Assembly (NCBI GenBank): GCA_001023535.1
Contig: CP011020.1
Span: forward strand, 1,995,733-2,059,732
Direction: 5' to 3'
Length of the DNA stretch: 64,000 nucleotides
Source: Pseudomonas chlororaphis
Lineage (GTDB): Bacteria > Pseudomonadota > Gammaproteobacteria > Pseudomonadales > Pseudomonadaceae
In this document: positions 34,685 to 46,603 of the stretch, piece after piece
Position numbering within the stretch: position 1 is the first letter of the stretch
Layout: every line of letters begins with the position of its first letter
Position numbers and translations under genes: made by a program
The notes under the pieces: generated by a model
The model's database searches: none
Seen by the model: only the letters and a program-made list of their open reading frames with translations
What the model was told of the DNA's origin: nothing

Positions 34685-35783
34685 AGGATTGAACCGTCAC
34701 GTATTTGAGAAGGAAGTCGCCATTGTGTGCCGCGCCGCGGTACACCTCCCGGGCGCCCTGTGGCAGCGGCTGGTCGATGTAGGTTTCCACCGAAGACACG
34801 TTCACGACGGTGGTCGTGGGGTCGTTGACGAACACCTCCAGCGCCGCCAACTCGGCGCTGCTGGCCCCGCCCATGCGCCAGGACTGCTCCAGCACACCGC
34901 CGCGCGGCTGGCCGGCGGCATCGAGGCCCTGGGCGATGTCGTAGTTTCTGCGCGAAGCGAAGAAGTTCGGATAGGCCTGGTTGGCCGCATCGTCAAACAC
35001 CTGCGCCAGGCGCACCGCCTCGCGCACATCGTCGGGCAACTCCAGCTTGAGCAACTCGATGTAGCCGCCCTGCACCACCAGCAGGTCCGAACCGCCATAC
35101 ACCTCCAACCCCTGACTGTCCTCGGTCAGGTGTTGCACACCGCAATAACTCATGACCTTGCCGTTGATGAAGCTCTGGCCGACGCTCTGGGTCTTGACCT
35201 GGCTAAGGTTCTGCTCCAGTACCACGCCGTCGCGAAACAACGCCTGGGCCTCGGGACTGGCGACCACCTCATCGAACTGCGCCAGGCTCTTGATGACCCG
35301 TTGATCACGTCCGGCACAGGCATGGATCGGCTTGAGGCGGATCGGCCCGGTGTACAGCAGTTGCTCGGCCGCCGGACGCGCATCCCGCAGGGAAAACACG
35401 CTCACGCCATCCAACACGGCGCCTCGGGTCAGCTTGGCGAACAACGGCGACCAGCCTTGGGGCGCCACCGCCTCCTTGTTCAACAGACCATGGGCGATCG
35501 CCTTGGTGCAAATGAAATCATGCTCGACGAAGCCGCCCCACAGGTCATCCGGGCCATTGACCCCCAGGCGCTGCGCGGCGTCGCGGCCGATCAGGGTTTG
35601 CGTGGGCAGCAGGTACAAACCTCGCTGGCCGGGCTGCTGCTCGTCGTAGCTGCCACCGTATTCGACGCCGAGGATCTGCGCCAGCCAGCGGGCCAGCGCG
35701 CGATTGGTTTGCACCTCGTGAAGCGGTGCATGAGGATTGACCGACAGGGCCACTACCGTTTTGTTGCGATTGACCGACGTCAT
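34674..35783 (-). CDS. DUF3182 protein, ATP-grasp-like
   Basis: A 369-residue soluble protein of the DUF3182 family. The start is the ATG at 35783 (MTSVNRNKTVVALSVNPHAP); the frame is open upstream to 36080 through a REP region, which cannot be coding. RLKPIHACAGRDQRVI near residues 147-162 and DGVVLEQNLSQ near 185-195 resemble the lysine loop and the Glu strand of ATP-grasp ligases; LEVYGGSDLLVVQGGYIELL follows. The C-terminal part is RMGGASSAELAALEVF. No biochemical role is known to me. It is coupled to the alpha/beta hydrolase and followed upstream by a 315-bp non-coding gap. Confidence 0.85.
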   Translation of the reverse strand: MTSVNRNKTVVALSVNPHAPLHEVQTNRALARWLAQILGVEYGGSYDEQQPGQRGLYLLPTQTLIGRDAAQRLGVNGPDDLWGGFVEHDFICTKAIAHGLLNKEAVAPQGWSPLFAKLTRGAVLDGVSVFSLRDARPAAEQLLYTGPIRLKPIHACAGRDQRVIKSLAQFDEVVASPEAQALFRDGVVLEQNLSQVKTQSVGQSFINGKVMSYCGVQHLTEDSQGLEVYGGSDLLVVQGGYIELLKLELPDDVREAVRLAQVFDDAANQAYPNFFASRRNYDIAQGLDAAGQPRGGVLEQSWRMGGASSAELAALEVFVNDPTTTVVNVSSVETYIDQPLPQGAREVYRGAAHNGDFLLKYVTVQSYDG

Positions 35784-35972
35784 GCGTTGCCCTTTTACCT
35801 GCGCTCGATGGCTGTGGGTAACAGGGGTGCAGAGATCAGGCCAACCGCTTGGCGCGGGACTGGCGGCAAGAAAAACAGGGGGGTTACGGCAACGCTGGTG
35901 GCACCTGGCCTGTTTCATTCTGCACGACATGGCACCACGATCCGGCGAATTGCACGATACAAGGCATTCCCT

Positions 35973-36093
35973 GTGGCGAGGGAGCTTGCTCCCGCTGGGG
36001 TGCGAAGCGCCCCCAGACAAACTGACTCCGGACATGACAGGCAAGGTACCCGGGTCTGCTGCGCAGTCCAGCGGGAGCAAGCTCCCTCGCCAC
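35973..36093. repeat. Inverted repeat with perfect 26-bp arms
   Basis: Arms at 35973-35998 and 36068-36093 are exact inverted copies (core GGAGCTTGCTCCCGCTGG), separated by 69 bp. Each arm is also an imperfect palindrome. They belong to a REP subtype different from the GTGGGAGCGGGC class elsewhere in the window. The whole 315-bp gap (35784-36098) between the DUF3182 and GlxA-type genes holds this repeat and no credible gene. Confidence 0.88.
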
Positions 36094-36098
36094 GGCCG

Positions 36099-37088
36099 TT
36101 ACTTCGAAACGGCCGGCCCCACTCCGAACCGCGCCCGATAATCACTCGGCGCCAACCCGGTGATCTTCTTGAACGTCGCCCGGAAAGCCCCCGGGTCCTG
36201 GTAGCCGACGGTCCAGGCAATGTGCTCAATGGTGCCATTGGTGAACTCGAGCATCTCCCGGGCCTTGCCAACCCTCAGGTGCTGACAGTATTGCGTAGGC
36301 TTGAGCCCGGTAGCGCTGCGAAACCGGCGCAGGAACGTGCGTTCTTCCAGCCCGGCCTGTTCCGCCATCGCCGCCAGGGTGACATCCACCGCGCCGCTGC
36401 CTTGTAACCAGTGCTGGACCTTGAGGATCGCTCCATCGCCATGCCCGAGGATGGGGGCAAAGTTACTGCCGCACTCGCTGGCGCTGTCGCTGTGTTCGAT
36501 CACCAGAAATTGCGCCGTACGTGTGGCGATACTCGGGCCCAGCAAGCGGTTCACCAGGCGCAAGCCCAACTCCGACCAGGCCATCAGCCCGGCAGTGGTG
36601 ATCAGGTCGCCGTCGTCGACAATCGGTTTATCGGCCTCGAGCCTGATCTTCGGGTAACGCTCGGCGAAGGACTTGGCCGATGTCCAATGGGTGGTGGCGC
36701 TGCGTCCATCGAGCAAGCCGCTTTCGGCGAGCAGGATCGAGCCGACACACACACCGCCCAACACCGTGCCACCGGCGTGCTGCGTTCGTAGCCAATCCAT
36801 CAGCGCCGGGGACACGAGCCCTTCGCTGAAACCGGCAATGGAGGGCGGAATCAGCAATGCGGCCAGCCTATGCGCCGTGCCGCTTTCGCTGGCGAATACC
36901 CGCAGCGGTGCCTGGCCGCTCTCCGCCCGCCAATGGCTCACCAGCAACCGTGGCAACTGCGCGCCGCCCTGCTCGGCCGCAATCCGCTGCGCGACGCCGA
37001 ACAGATCGGTCAAACCGTGCACCGCCGCCAGTTGGGCGCCGGGGTAAATCAGCACCCCAAGCTCGGCGACCACCCTTTCCTGCGTCAT
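36099..37088 (-). CDS. GlxA-type transcriptional regulator (DJ-1/PfpI + AraC)
   Basis: A 329-residue regulator. The start is the ATG at 37088 (MTQERVVAELGVLIYPGAQLAAVHGLTDLF); the frame stays open to 37142. The N-terminal DJ-1/PfpI-like domain (about 8-190) has GGTVLGGVCVGSILLAESGLLDGRSATTHW near 107-136, with Cys in the nucleophile position. The C-terminal AraC domain (about 220-320) has helix-turn-helix segments VTLAAMAEQAGLEERTFLRRFRSATGLKPTQYCQHLRVGKAREML and IEHIAWTVGYQDPGAFRATFKKITGLAPSDYRARF. It is divergent from the cysteine hydrolase gene, its probable target, with 98 bp between them. Confidence 0.92.
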   Translation of the reverse strand: MTQERVVAELGVLIYPGAQLAAVHGLTDLFGVAQRIAAEQGGAQLPRLLVSHWRAESGQAPLRVFASESGTAHRLAALLIPPSIAGFSEGLVSPALMDWLRTQHAGGTVLGGVCVGSILLAESGLLDGRSATTHWTSAKSFAERYPKIRLEADKPIVDDGDLITTAGLMAWSELGLRLVNRLLGPSIATRTAQFLVIEHSDSASECGSNFAPILGHGDGAILKVQHWLQGSGAVDVTLAAMAEQAGLEERTFLRRFRSATGLKPTQYCQHLRVGKAREMLEFTNGTIEHIAWTVGYQDPGAFRATFKKITGLAPSDYRARFGVGPAVSK

Positions 37089-37186
37089 TGTCAGTTTTCC
37101 CTCGCTTATTGTCGTTGCGGCCAATCCTCGAACCGACGGCAAACGCCAATACTGGCTTCACCCCTCATTGATCCAAGGAAGTCCTC

Positions 37187-37744
37187 ATGTCCAAGCAAGC
37201 GCTCATCGTAGTCGATATCCAGAACGACTACTTCCCCCAGGGGAAATGGCCATTGGTCGGTGCCGACAGCGCCGCCGACAAAGCCGCACGGCTGATCGAA
37301 GCCTTTCGCCAGACCGGGGACCGCGTGGTGCACATCCGCCACGAGTTCACCTCCGAGGAGGCGCCGTTCTTCACCCCGGGCTCCGAAGGTGCTCAACTGC
37401 ACCCCAAGGTACGCAATCGCGACGATGAACCGGTGGTGCTCAAGCATTTCGTCAACGCGTTTCGCGACACCGAACTGAAGGCCATCCTCGAACGCGACGG
37501 CATCGAACAACTGGTCATCGTCGGCAGCATGAGCCATATGTGCATCGATGGTGCCGCCCGGGCTGCGGCAGACCTGGGCTACGGCGTTACGGTGATCCAC
37601 GACGCCTGCGCGACCCTGGACCTGGAATTCAACGGCGTCGTCGTGCCCGCCGCCCAGGTGCACGCAGCGTTCATGGCAGCGCTGGGCTTTGCCTATGCGA
37701 ACGTGGTGAGCACGGAGCAATTCCTGACGGGTAGCCACTCCTGA
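37187..37744 (+). CDS. Cysteine hydrolase of the isochorismatase-like family
   Basis: A 185-residue enzyme of the isochorismatase/nicotinamidase superfamily. The catalytic triad is visible: Asp10 in LIVVDIQNDYF, Lys near 84 in PVVLKHFVNAF, and Cys near 117 in VIVGSMSHMCIDGAARAAADLGY. A non-prolyl cis-peptide segment (VGSMSHMC) precedes the Cys. The ATG at 37187 follows AAGGAAG. The family hydrolyses amides or vinyl ethers of small molecules; the substrate here is not known. It is divergent from a GlxA-type regulator and followed by a strong terminator. Confidence 0.92.
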   Translation: MSKQALIVVDIQNDYFPQGKWPLVGADSAADKAARLIEAFRQTGDRVVHIRHEFTSEEAPFFTPGSEGAQLHPKVRNRDDEPVVLKHFVNAFRDTELKAILERDGIEQLVIVGSMSHMCIDGAARAAADLGYGVTVIHDACATLDLEFNGVVVPAAQVHAAFMAALGFAYANVVSTEQFLTGSHS

Positions 37745-37763
37745 AAACCTGCGGTCATAAAAA

Positions 37764-37791
37764 ACCGCGCTTCGGGAAACCGAAGCGCGGT
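37764..37791. terminator. Bidirectional terminator between cysteine hydrolase and ssb
   Basis: A 12-bp perfect stem (ACCGCGCTTCGG) with a GAAA loop, flanked by A-rich sequence on the left and TCTTGTTTTT on the right. It can end transcription of the cysteine hydrolase gene and of ssb, which converge here. Confidence 0.9.
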
Positions 37792-37813
37792 CTTGTTTTT
37801 AGCGGACAGCCGC

Positions 37814-38326
37814 TTAGAACGGAATATCGTCGTCGAAGCTGTCGAAATCCGGGGCCGGTTGCGGCGCGGCCTGTTGCGGGGCTGGACGCTCGCGTTGTGG
37901 CTGTGGCGCCGCCTGTGGGCGAGGTGCCTGCTGACGCGGGGCCGACTGCTGGTAGTTGTTGCCACCTTGCTGGTCACCCTGTGGACGGCCGCCCAGCAGT
38001 TGCATGGTGCCTTGCATGTCCACCACGATTTCGGTGGTGTAGCGCTTGATGCCGTCTTTTTCCCACTCGCGGGTCTGCAGCTTGCCTTCGATATACACCT
38101 GCGAACCCTTGCGCAGGTATTCGCCGGCGATCTCCGCCACTTTGCCGAACATCGACACGCGGTGCCATTCGGTCTTCTCGACCTTCTGGCCGGTCTGCTT
38201 GTCGGTCCACTGTTCGCTGGTCGCCAGACTCAGGTTGGTCACGGCGTTGCCGTTCGGCAGGTAGCGAACTTCGGGATCCTGGCCGCAAGTACCGACCAAT
38301 ATGACTTTGTTAACCCCACGGGCCAT
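37814..38326 (-). CDS. ssb: Single-stranded DNA-binding protein
   Basis: Tetrameric SSB of 170 residues that coats single-stranded DNA in replication and repair. The N-terminal OB fold (residues 1-110) shows [57 protein letters not shown], and a conserved W. The linker (about 115-158) is rich in Gln, Pro, Arg and Gly. The acidic tail [11 protein letters not shown] at the C-terminus is the docking peptide for partner proteins such as PriA, RecO and RecQ. It is downstream of yajR by 9 bp in the same direction, and the gene order uvrA/yajR/ssb is that of P. aeruginosa. Confidence 0.98.
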   Translation of the reverse strand: MARGVNKVILVGTCGQDPEVRYLPNGNAVTNLSLATSEQWTDKQTGQKVEKTEWHRVSMFGKVAEIAGEYLRKGSQVYIEGKLQTREWEKDGIKRYTTEIVVDMQGTMQLLGGRPQGDQQGGNNYQQSAPRQQAPRPQAAPQPQRERPAPQQAAPQPAPDFDSFDDDIPF

Positions 38327-38335
38327 AACGTTCTC

Positions 38336-39733
38336 CTAGGCTTCGCACGTGGTCGGGGCCGGGTTGTTCACCAGGCGCTCGAGCGTCGCACGATCCAATA
38401 ATTCGGTGTCCAGTTTGATGTAAACGGCCGCTTCGTCGGCGACCACCACTGCATCGGTTACTCCAACGACGGCCTTGAGGCGCTCGGTCAGGCCTGCTTC
38501 GCGGATGGCTTCGGGCGACAACGGCAAGCGCAGGCTCGTCACATACGGAGGTTCGCGCATGGTAACAGCAAAGACCAGCCAAAGTGCAGCCAGCGCGGCA
38601 CATCCCAGGAAGACAACCGACAAACCGCCGTGCTGGAACAGCCAACCGCCGAGAATCCCGCCCAACGCCGAACCGAGGAACTGGCTGGTGGAATAGACCC
38701 CCATGGCCGTGCCCTTGCCACCGGCCGGTGAAACCTTGCTGATCAGCGACGGCAGCGACGCTTCCAACAGATTGAACGCGGTGAAGAACACCACCGTACC
38801 GATCACCAGCGCCCGCAGGCTGTCGCCGAACTGCCAGAAGAATAGCTCAGTGAGCATCAGCGTCAGGACGGCACCGAGTAAAACTCGTTTCATTTTGCGT
38901 CGCTTCTCGCCGTAGATGATGAACGGGATCATCGCGAAAAACGAAATCAGCAGCGCCGTGAGATAGACCCACCAATGCTGTTCCTTGGGCAAGCCGGCCT
39001 TCTCGACCAGCGCCAGCGGCAAGGCCACGAAGCTGGACATCAGCATGGCGTGGAGCACGAAAATACCCAGGTCCAGGCGCAGCAGGTCCGGGTGCTTGAG
39101 CGTCGGGATCAGCGCCTGGCGCGCCACCCCGGATTCACGGTGCTGCAACGGCCCGGTGGCTCGCGGCACCATGAAGGCGACGATCAGGATGCCCACCAAC
39201 GCCATGCCGCCGGTGGCCAGGAACAGGCCCGACAGGCCAAACGCCCGGGTCAGCAACGGCCCCACGACCATCGCGACGGCGAACGACAGGCCGATCGTCA
39301 TGCCGATCATGGCCATGGCCTTGGTCCGATGCTGTTCGCGGGTCAGGTCCGATAGCAATGCCATGACGGCCGCCGAAATCGCCCCGGCGCCTTGCAGGAT
39401 CCGTCCGGCGATCACGCCCCAGATCGAATCGGCGCCGGCCGCCAGCACACTGCCGAGGGCGAAGACGATCAACCCCAGGTAAATCACCGGACGCCGGCCA
39501 ATGCGGTCGGAAATGATCCCGAACGGGATCTGGAAAATCGCCTGGGTCAGGCCATAGGCGCCAATCGCCAGCCCGATGAGGGCCGGGGTCGCGCCCGCCA
39601 GGTCCATGCCATAGGTCGCCAGCACCGGCAACACCATGAACATGCCCAGCATGCGAAAGGCGAACACCAGGGCAAGGCCGCTTGCTGCGCGGGTCTCGCC
39701 GCCACTCATGCGTTCGCTGTGGGGATCGTGCAT
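38336..39733 (-). CDS. yajR: MFS transporter with C-terminal YAM domain, YajR-like
   Basis: A 465-residue major-facilitator protein with 12 predicted helices. Typical motifs are [13 protein letters not shown] in the loop between helices 2 and 3 (motif A, near 81-93) and [21 protein letters not shown] near 110-130. After the last helix there is a soluble C-terminal domain of about 75 residues ([45 protein letters not shown]), matching the ferredoxin-like YAM domain of E. coli YajR. Its substrate is unknown. It is co-directional with ssb and divergent from uvrA, with 179 bp between; no convincing LexA box was seen in that gap. Confidence 0.92.
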   Translation of the reverse strand: MHDPHSERMSGGETRAASGLALVFAFRMLGMFMVLPVLATYGMDLAGATPALIGLAIGAYGLTQAIFQIPFGIISDRIGRRPVIYLGLIVFALGSVLAAGADSIWGVIAGRILQGAGAISAAVMALLSDLTREQHRTKAMAMIGMTIGLSFAVAMVVGPLLTRAFGLSGLFLATGGMALVGILIVAFMVPRATGPLQHRESGVARQALIPTLKHPDLLRLDLGIFVLHAMLMSSFVALPLALVEKAGLPKEQHWWVYLTALLISFFAMIPFIIYGEKRRKMKRVLLGAVLTLMLTELFFWQFGDSLRALVIGTVVFFTAFNLLEASLPSLISKVSPAGGKGTAMGVYSTSQFLGSALGGILGGWLFQHGGLSVVFLGCAALAALWLVFAVTMREPPYVTSLRLPLSPEAIREAGLTERLKAVVGVTDAVVVADEAAVYIKLDTELLDRATLERLVNNPAPTTCEA

Positions 39734-39912
39734 GGAAAAACCTCATGTGAACCGGCGGCGATTCTACCAGTCCCATCGATTGAGGGGGTATATGGCGACG
39801 GTTTGCCGCGCAGTCTTCATGTATGGCGTAAAACTCACTTCCGATAGTGTGCATCCATCCAGTATTTGCCCGTATACTCCTACGTTTTCGACGCCCGCCG
39901 AGCGAGGCCACT

Positions 39913-42747
<2,835 letters not shown>

Positions 42748-42760
42748 TCAAGGCCCGGGC

Positions 42761-42805
42761 ATGAAAAAGCCCCTGTCATCTCACCGATGACAGGGGCTTT
42801 TTCAT
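42761..42805. terminator. Bidirectional terminator between uvrA and ferritin gene
   Basis: A 20-bp perfect stem (ATGAAAAAGCCCCTGTCATC at 42761-42780 and its complement at 42786-42805) with a 5-base loop. The A-run and T-run are on the two sides, so it works on both strands for the convergent genes. Confidence 0.93.
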
Positions 42806-42855
42806 GCTCCGCATGGGAATGTATCCAGTGACGCTCTGCCTCCGGTACCCGGCAA

Positions 42856-43320
42856 TCAGAACTGCGACTGCAGGTAATTCTCCAAACCGATCAACTTGAT
42901 CAAACCCAACTGCTTCTCAAGCCAGTAGGTATGGTCTTCCTCGGTGTCGTTGAGCTGGACACGCAGGATCTCGCGGGTCACGTAGTCGTTGTGCTGCTCG
43001 CACAGCTCAATGCCCTTGCACAGCGCCGCACGAACCTTGTATTCGAGCCGCAGGTCGGCTGCGAGCATGTCGGGCACCGTGGTGCCGACGTCCAGATCGT
43101 CCGGACGCATGCGCGGCGTGCCTTCGAGCATCAGGATCCGACGCATCAACGCATCGGCGTGCTGGGCTTCTTCTTCCATTTCATGGTTGATACGTTCGTA
43201 GAGCTCGGTAAAACCCCAATCCTCGTACATCCGCGAATGGATGAAATATTGATCACGGGCTGCCAGTTCACCTGTCAGCAGCGTGTTGAGGTAATCGATT
43301 ACGTCCGGGTGACCTTGCAT
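42856..43320 (-). CDS. ftnA: Ferritin FtnA (annotated as bacterioferritin BfrA)
   Basis: A 154-residue iron-storage ferritin from the ATG at 43320. Ferroxidase ligands are Glu18, Glu51 and His54, with further Glu near 94 and 127 and a His near 130. The Met52 haem ligand of E. coli bacterioferritin is Ala here (E51-A52-Q53-H54), so haem should not bind between subunits. The P. aeruginosa product of bfrA (PA4235) was likewise shown to be a bacterial ferritin, FtnA. It lies next to and in the same direction as katA; in P. aeruginosa this ferritin helps supply iron for KatA haem. Separated from katA by a terminator-like hairpin. Confidence 0.9.
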   Translation of the reverse strand: MQGHPDVIDYLNTLLTGELAARDQYFIHSRMYEDWGFTELYERINHEMEEEAQHADALMRRILMLEGTPRMRPDDLDVGTTVPDMLAADLRLEYKVRAALCKGIELCEQHNDYVTREILRVQLNDTEEDHTYWLEKQLGLIKLIGLENYLQSQF

Positions 43321-43440
43321 CGCCCTACATCTCCACAAGCTTTTAAAGGCTGTAGTTTGAACCAAGCTGACTCCAAGGTCACGGTTCTATCGCAATAAAA
43401 GTGAAGAAAATCCGAGAAAACCGGGCTAAATAACGCAAAA

Positions 43441-43460
43441 ACCGCCCTAATGCGGGCGGT
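43441..43460 (-). terminator. katA terminator
   Basis: Leftward hairpin ACCGCCC-GCATTA-GGGCGGT followed on the minus strand by TTTTTGCG. It lies 12 bp after the katA stop and before ftnA, so the two genes may be separately transcribed or coupled by read-through. Confidence 0.85.
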
Positions 43461-43472
43461 TCTGCTTCTCGT

Positions 43473-44927
43473 TTAGACTTCGTTAAGCTGTACACCCAAC
43501 GCTTTTGCGATACCTTCTCCATAAGCGGCATCCGCCTTGAAGAAATGCTGCAGCTGGCGATCGACCACATCTGCCGACACACCCGCCATGGCACCGGCGA
43601 TATTGCTGATCAGCAGGGCTTTCTGCTCATCGTTCATCAGGCGGAACAACGCCCCGGCGTGGCTGTAGTAATCGGTATCTTCGCGATGATCGTAACGATC
43701 GGCCGCGCCACTGAGGGCCAGCGCCGGTTCCGCATAACGCGGAGCCTGCTTCGGCGCTTCCACGTAGCTGTTGGGCTCGTAGTTCGGTGCCGCGCCACCA
43801 TTGCTGCCAAACGCCATGGCGCCATCGCGCTGGTAAGTATTGACCGGGCTGCGCGGCGCATTCACCGGCAGTTGCTGGTGATTGGTCCCTACGCGGTAGC
43901 GGTGCGCATCAGCATAGGCAAACACACGCCCTTGCAGCATGCGATCCGGCGAAAGGCCTACGCCTGGGACCATATTGCTTGGCCCGAACGCCGCTTGCTC
44001 GACTTCAGCAAAGTAGTTCAGCGGGTTGCGATTGAGCTCAAGCTCCCCCACTTCGAGCAATGGGAACTCTTTTTGCGACCAGGTCTTGGTCACGTCGAAC
44101 GGATTCTCGTAATGGGCCGCAGCCTGGGCCTCGGTCATGATCTGGATGCAGACACTCCATTTCGGGAAGTCGCCGCGCTCAATAGCCTCGAACAGGTCAC
44201 GCTGAGCGTAATCCGGGTCGGTGCCCGCCAGGCGTGCCGCTTCGGCCGGCGCGAGGTTCTTGATCCCCTGTTTAGTCTTGTAGTGCCACTTGACCCAGTG
44301 GCGCTCGCCTTGGGCATTGATCAGGCTGTAGGTATGACTACCGAAGCCGTGCATGTGCCGATAGCCATCCGGAATGCCACGGTCCGAAAACAGAATGGTG
44401 ACCTGGTGCAGCGCCTCAGGCGAGTGCGACCAGAAATCCCACATCGCCTGCGCGCTTTTCAGGTTGCTTTGCGGCAGACGTTTCTGGGTGTGGATGAAAT
44501 CCGGAAATTTCAGCGGATCACGAATGAAGAACACCGGCGTATTGTTACCCACGATGTCCCAGTTACCTTCTTCGGTATAGAACTTCAGGGCGAAGCCGCG
44601 TGGGTCGCGCTCGGTGTCAGCCGAACCCCGCTCACCGCCTACGGTAGAAAAGCGCAGGAAGGTGGGGGTTTGCTTGCCTACCGACTCAAACAGCTTGGCG
44701 CTGGTGTACTGAGTAATGTCGCGGGTCACGGTGAAGGTGCCGTAGGCGCCCGACCCTTTGGCATGCACGCGGCGCTCAGGAATGTTTTCGCGGTTGAAGT
44801 GAGCGAGCTTCTCGATCAGGTGAAAGTCGTCGAGCAGCAGCGGGCCCCGGGGGCCGGCGGAACGGGAGTTCTGGTTATCGGCGACAGGAGCGCCGCTGGC
44901 GGTCGTAAGCGTTTTGATCTGGCTCAT
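43473..44927 (-). CDS. katA: Monofunctional catalase KatA
   Basis: Haem catalase of 484 residues that disproportionates hydrogen peroxide in the cytoplasm; no signal peptide. The start is the ATG at 44927 after AGGAAG; a TTG two codons earlier (44933) is possible. The active-site His55 is in [12 protein letters not shown], the Asn in [15 protein letters not shown] near 125-139, and the haem-ligand Tyr in [14 protein letters not shown] near 335-348. The N-terminus ([22 protein letters not shown]) and length fit small-subunit clade 3 catalases such as P. aeruginosa KatA. A candidate OxyR half-operator lies about 105 bp upstream. Confidence 0.96.
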   Translation of the reverse strand: MSQIKTLTTASGAPVADNQNSRSAGPRGPLLLDDFHLIEKLAHFNRENIPERRVHAKGSGAYGTFTVTRDITQYTSAKLFESVGKQTPTFLRFSTVGGERGSADTERDPRGFALKFYTEEGNWDIVGNNTPVFFIRDPLKFPDFIHTQKRLPQSNLKSAQAMWDFWSHSPEALHQVTILFSDRGIPDGYRHMHGFGSHTYSLINAQGERHWVKWHYKTKQGIKNLAPAEAARLAGTDPDYAQRDLFEAIERGDFPKWSVCIQIMTEAQAAAHYENPFDVTKTWSQKEFPLLEVGELELNRNPLNYFAEVEQAAFGPSNMVPGVGLSPDRMLQGRVFAYADAHRYRVGTNHQQLPVNAPRSPVNTYQRDGAMAFGSNGGAAPNYEPNSYVEAPKQAPRYAEPALALSGAADRYDHREDTDYYSHAGALFRLMNDEQKALLISNIAGAMAGVSADVVDRQLQHFFKADAAYGEGIAKALGVQLNEV

Positions 44928-45031
44928 GCTCAATCTTCCTAGGTCGGTCTTCGAACTGCCGGCTAATCGGCTGGAGAGGAGTATTGATCATGTTAGTGAC
45001 AGTATCCAAATTCATTAAATCATGGGCATCG

Positions 45032-45046
45032 ATAGTTATTATCTAA
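45032..45046 (-). promoter_or_regulatory. Candidate OxyR half-operator upstream of katA
   Basis: On the plus strand, ATAGTTATTATCTAA agrees with the OxyR pattern ATAG-N-T-N3-A-N-CTAT at every defined place except the last base. It is about 105 bp upstream of katA. The next expected half-sites towards the gene are poorly matched, so this is a tentative call. Confidence 0.45.
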
Positions 45047-45108
45047 CGCCACCACGTTGCCCATAGCGAAGCCAGTCGAAGCGGTGCTTCACCTTTTCAT
45101 CAGGCAAC

Positions 45109-45137
45109 AAAAAACCGGGCACAAGGCCCGGTTTTTT
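45109..45137 (-). terminator. Terminator of the alpha ribosomal operon
   Basis: Stem AAAAAACCGGGC / GCCCGGTTTTTT with loop ACAAG. It is 14 bp after the rplQ stop on the leftward strand and flanked by T-runs. This ends the S10-spc-alpha block before the divergent katA promoter region. Confidence 0.92.
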
Positions 45138-45150
45138 GTATGTTGCCGTC

Positions 45151-45537
45151 TTACTCAGCGGATACAGCTTCACCGCTGGTAGCACGATCAACCAACTCGA
45201 CGTACGCCATAGGCGCGTTGTCGCCAGCGCGGAAACCGCACTTGAGGATGCGCAGGTAGCCACCCTCACGGGTAGCGTAACGCTTGCCCAGGTCGTTGAA
45301 GAGCTTACCAACGATGGCTTTCGAACGAGTACGGTCGAAAGCCAGGCGGCGGTTAGCCAGGCTATCTGTCTTGGCCAGAGTGATCAGCGGCTCAGCAACG
45401 CGGCGCAGTTCTTTGGCTTTCGGCAGTGTAGTTTTGATCAGCTCGTGCTCGAACAGCGACACCGCCATGTTTTGGAACATGGCCTTGCGGTGCGAGCTGG
45501 TGCGGCTCAGGTGACGACCACTTTTACGATGACGCAT
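45151..45537 (-). CDS. rplQ: 50S ribosomal protein L17
   Basis: A 128-residue protein of the large subunit, close to the polypeptide exit region. It shows the family start [31 protein letters not shown] and [19 protein letters not shown]. It is the last gene of the alpha operon, 42 bp downstream of rpoA and just before the operon terminator. Length matches the family. Confidence 0.98.
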   Translation of the reverse strand: MRHRKSGRHLSRTSSHRKAMFQNMAVSLFEHELIKTTLPKAKELRRVAEPLITLAKTDSLANRRLAFDRTRSKAIVGKLFNDLGKRYATREGGYLRILKCGFRAGDNAPMAYVELVDRATSGEAVSAE

Positions 45538-45579
45538 GGTTCATTCCTTACCAAACACAACGTTCGGTGATTACGACGA

Positions 45580-46581
45580 TCAGGCAGTCGCCTTGTCGTC
45601 CTTCTTAAGACTTGCAGGCGGCCAGTTGTCGAGGCGCATGCCGAGGGACAGACCGCGGGAGGCCAGAACGTCCTTGATTTCAGTCAAGGATTTCTTGCCC
45701 AGGTTCGGAGTCTTCAACAGCTCTACTTCGGTACGCTGAATCAGGTCGCCGATGTAGTAGATGTTTTCCGCCTTAAGGCAGTTAGCCGAACGTACAGTCA
45801 GTTCCAGATCGTCAACCGGGCGAAGCAGGATCGGATCGATCTCGTCTTCCTGCTCGACAACCACTGGCTCACTGTCACCTTTGAGGTCGACGAACGCAGC
45901 CAACTGCTGTTGCAGGATGGTTGCAGCGCGGCGAATGGCCTCTTCAGGATCCAGGGTACCGTTGGTTTCCAGATCAATAACCAGCTTGTCCAGGTTGGTA
46001 CGCTGCTCGACACGGGCGTTTTCCACCACGTAGGCGATACGGCGAACCGGGCTGAACGAAGAGTCAAGCTGCAAGCGACCAATGCTGCGGCTTTCGTCTT
46101 CATCGCTCTGACGCGAGTCGGCCGGTTCATAACCACGACCACGAGCTACAGTGAGCTTCATGTTCAGGGCGCCGTTAGACGCCAGGTTAGCGATTACGTG
46201 ATCGGGGTTAACGATCTCGACATCATGATCCAGCTGAATATCGGCAGCGGTAACCACCCCCGAACCCTTCTTCGACAAGGTCAGCGTAACTTCGTCACGA
46301 CCGTGCAGCTTGATAGCCAGACCTTTAAGGTTCAACAGGATTTCAATTACGTCTTCCTGTACACCTTCGATGGCGCTGTACTCGTGGAGCACACCGTCAA
46401 TCTCGGCCTCGACTACTGCACAGCCGGGCATTGAGGACAACAGGATGCGGCGCAGCGCGTTGCCCAGGGTGTGGCCGAAACCACGCTCGAGAGGCTCGAG
46501 CGTGATCTTGGCGCGGGTTGGACTGACAACCTGCACATCAATATGGCGGGGTGTCAGGAACTCATTTACCGAAATCTGCAT
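45580..46581 (-). CDS. rpoA: RNA polymerase alpha subunit
   Basis: A 333-residue RNA polymerase subunit that nucleates core assembly and contacts activators and UP elements. The N-terminal domain (1-230) shows [25 protein letters not shown] near 26-50. The C-terminal domain (about 245-333) shows [69 protein letters not shown], with the Arg265-type contact region. It lies between rpsD and rplQ with gaps of 22 and 42 bp. Its beta and beta' partners (rpoB, rpoC) are not in this window. Confidence 0.99.
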   Translation of the reverse strand: MQISVNEFLTPRHIDVQVVSPTRAKITLEPLERGFGHTLGNALRRILLSSMPGCAVVEAEIDGVLHEYSAIEGVQEDVIEILLNLKGLAIKLHGRDEVTLTLSKKGSGVVTAADIQLDHDVEIVNPDHVIANLASNGALNMKLTVARGRGYEPADSRQSDEDESRSIGRLQLDSSFSPVRRIAYVVENARVEQRTNLDKLVIDLETNGTLDPEEAIRRAATILQQQLAAFVDLKGDSEPVVVEQEDEIDPILLRPVDDLELTVRSANCLKAENIYYIGDLIQRTEVELLKTPNLGKKSLTEIKDVLASRGLSLGMRLDNWPPASLKKDDKATA

Positions 46582-46603
46582 GGATGCACCTATTTTCTAG
46601 CCC

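Noticed and set aside
39840..39890. Possible LexA box upstream of uvrA (CAGTATTTGCCCGTATACT)
   Set aside because: The half-sites do not match CTGT-N8-ACAG, so it is not called.
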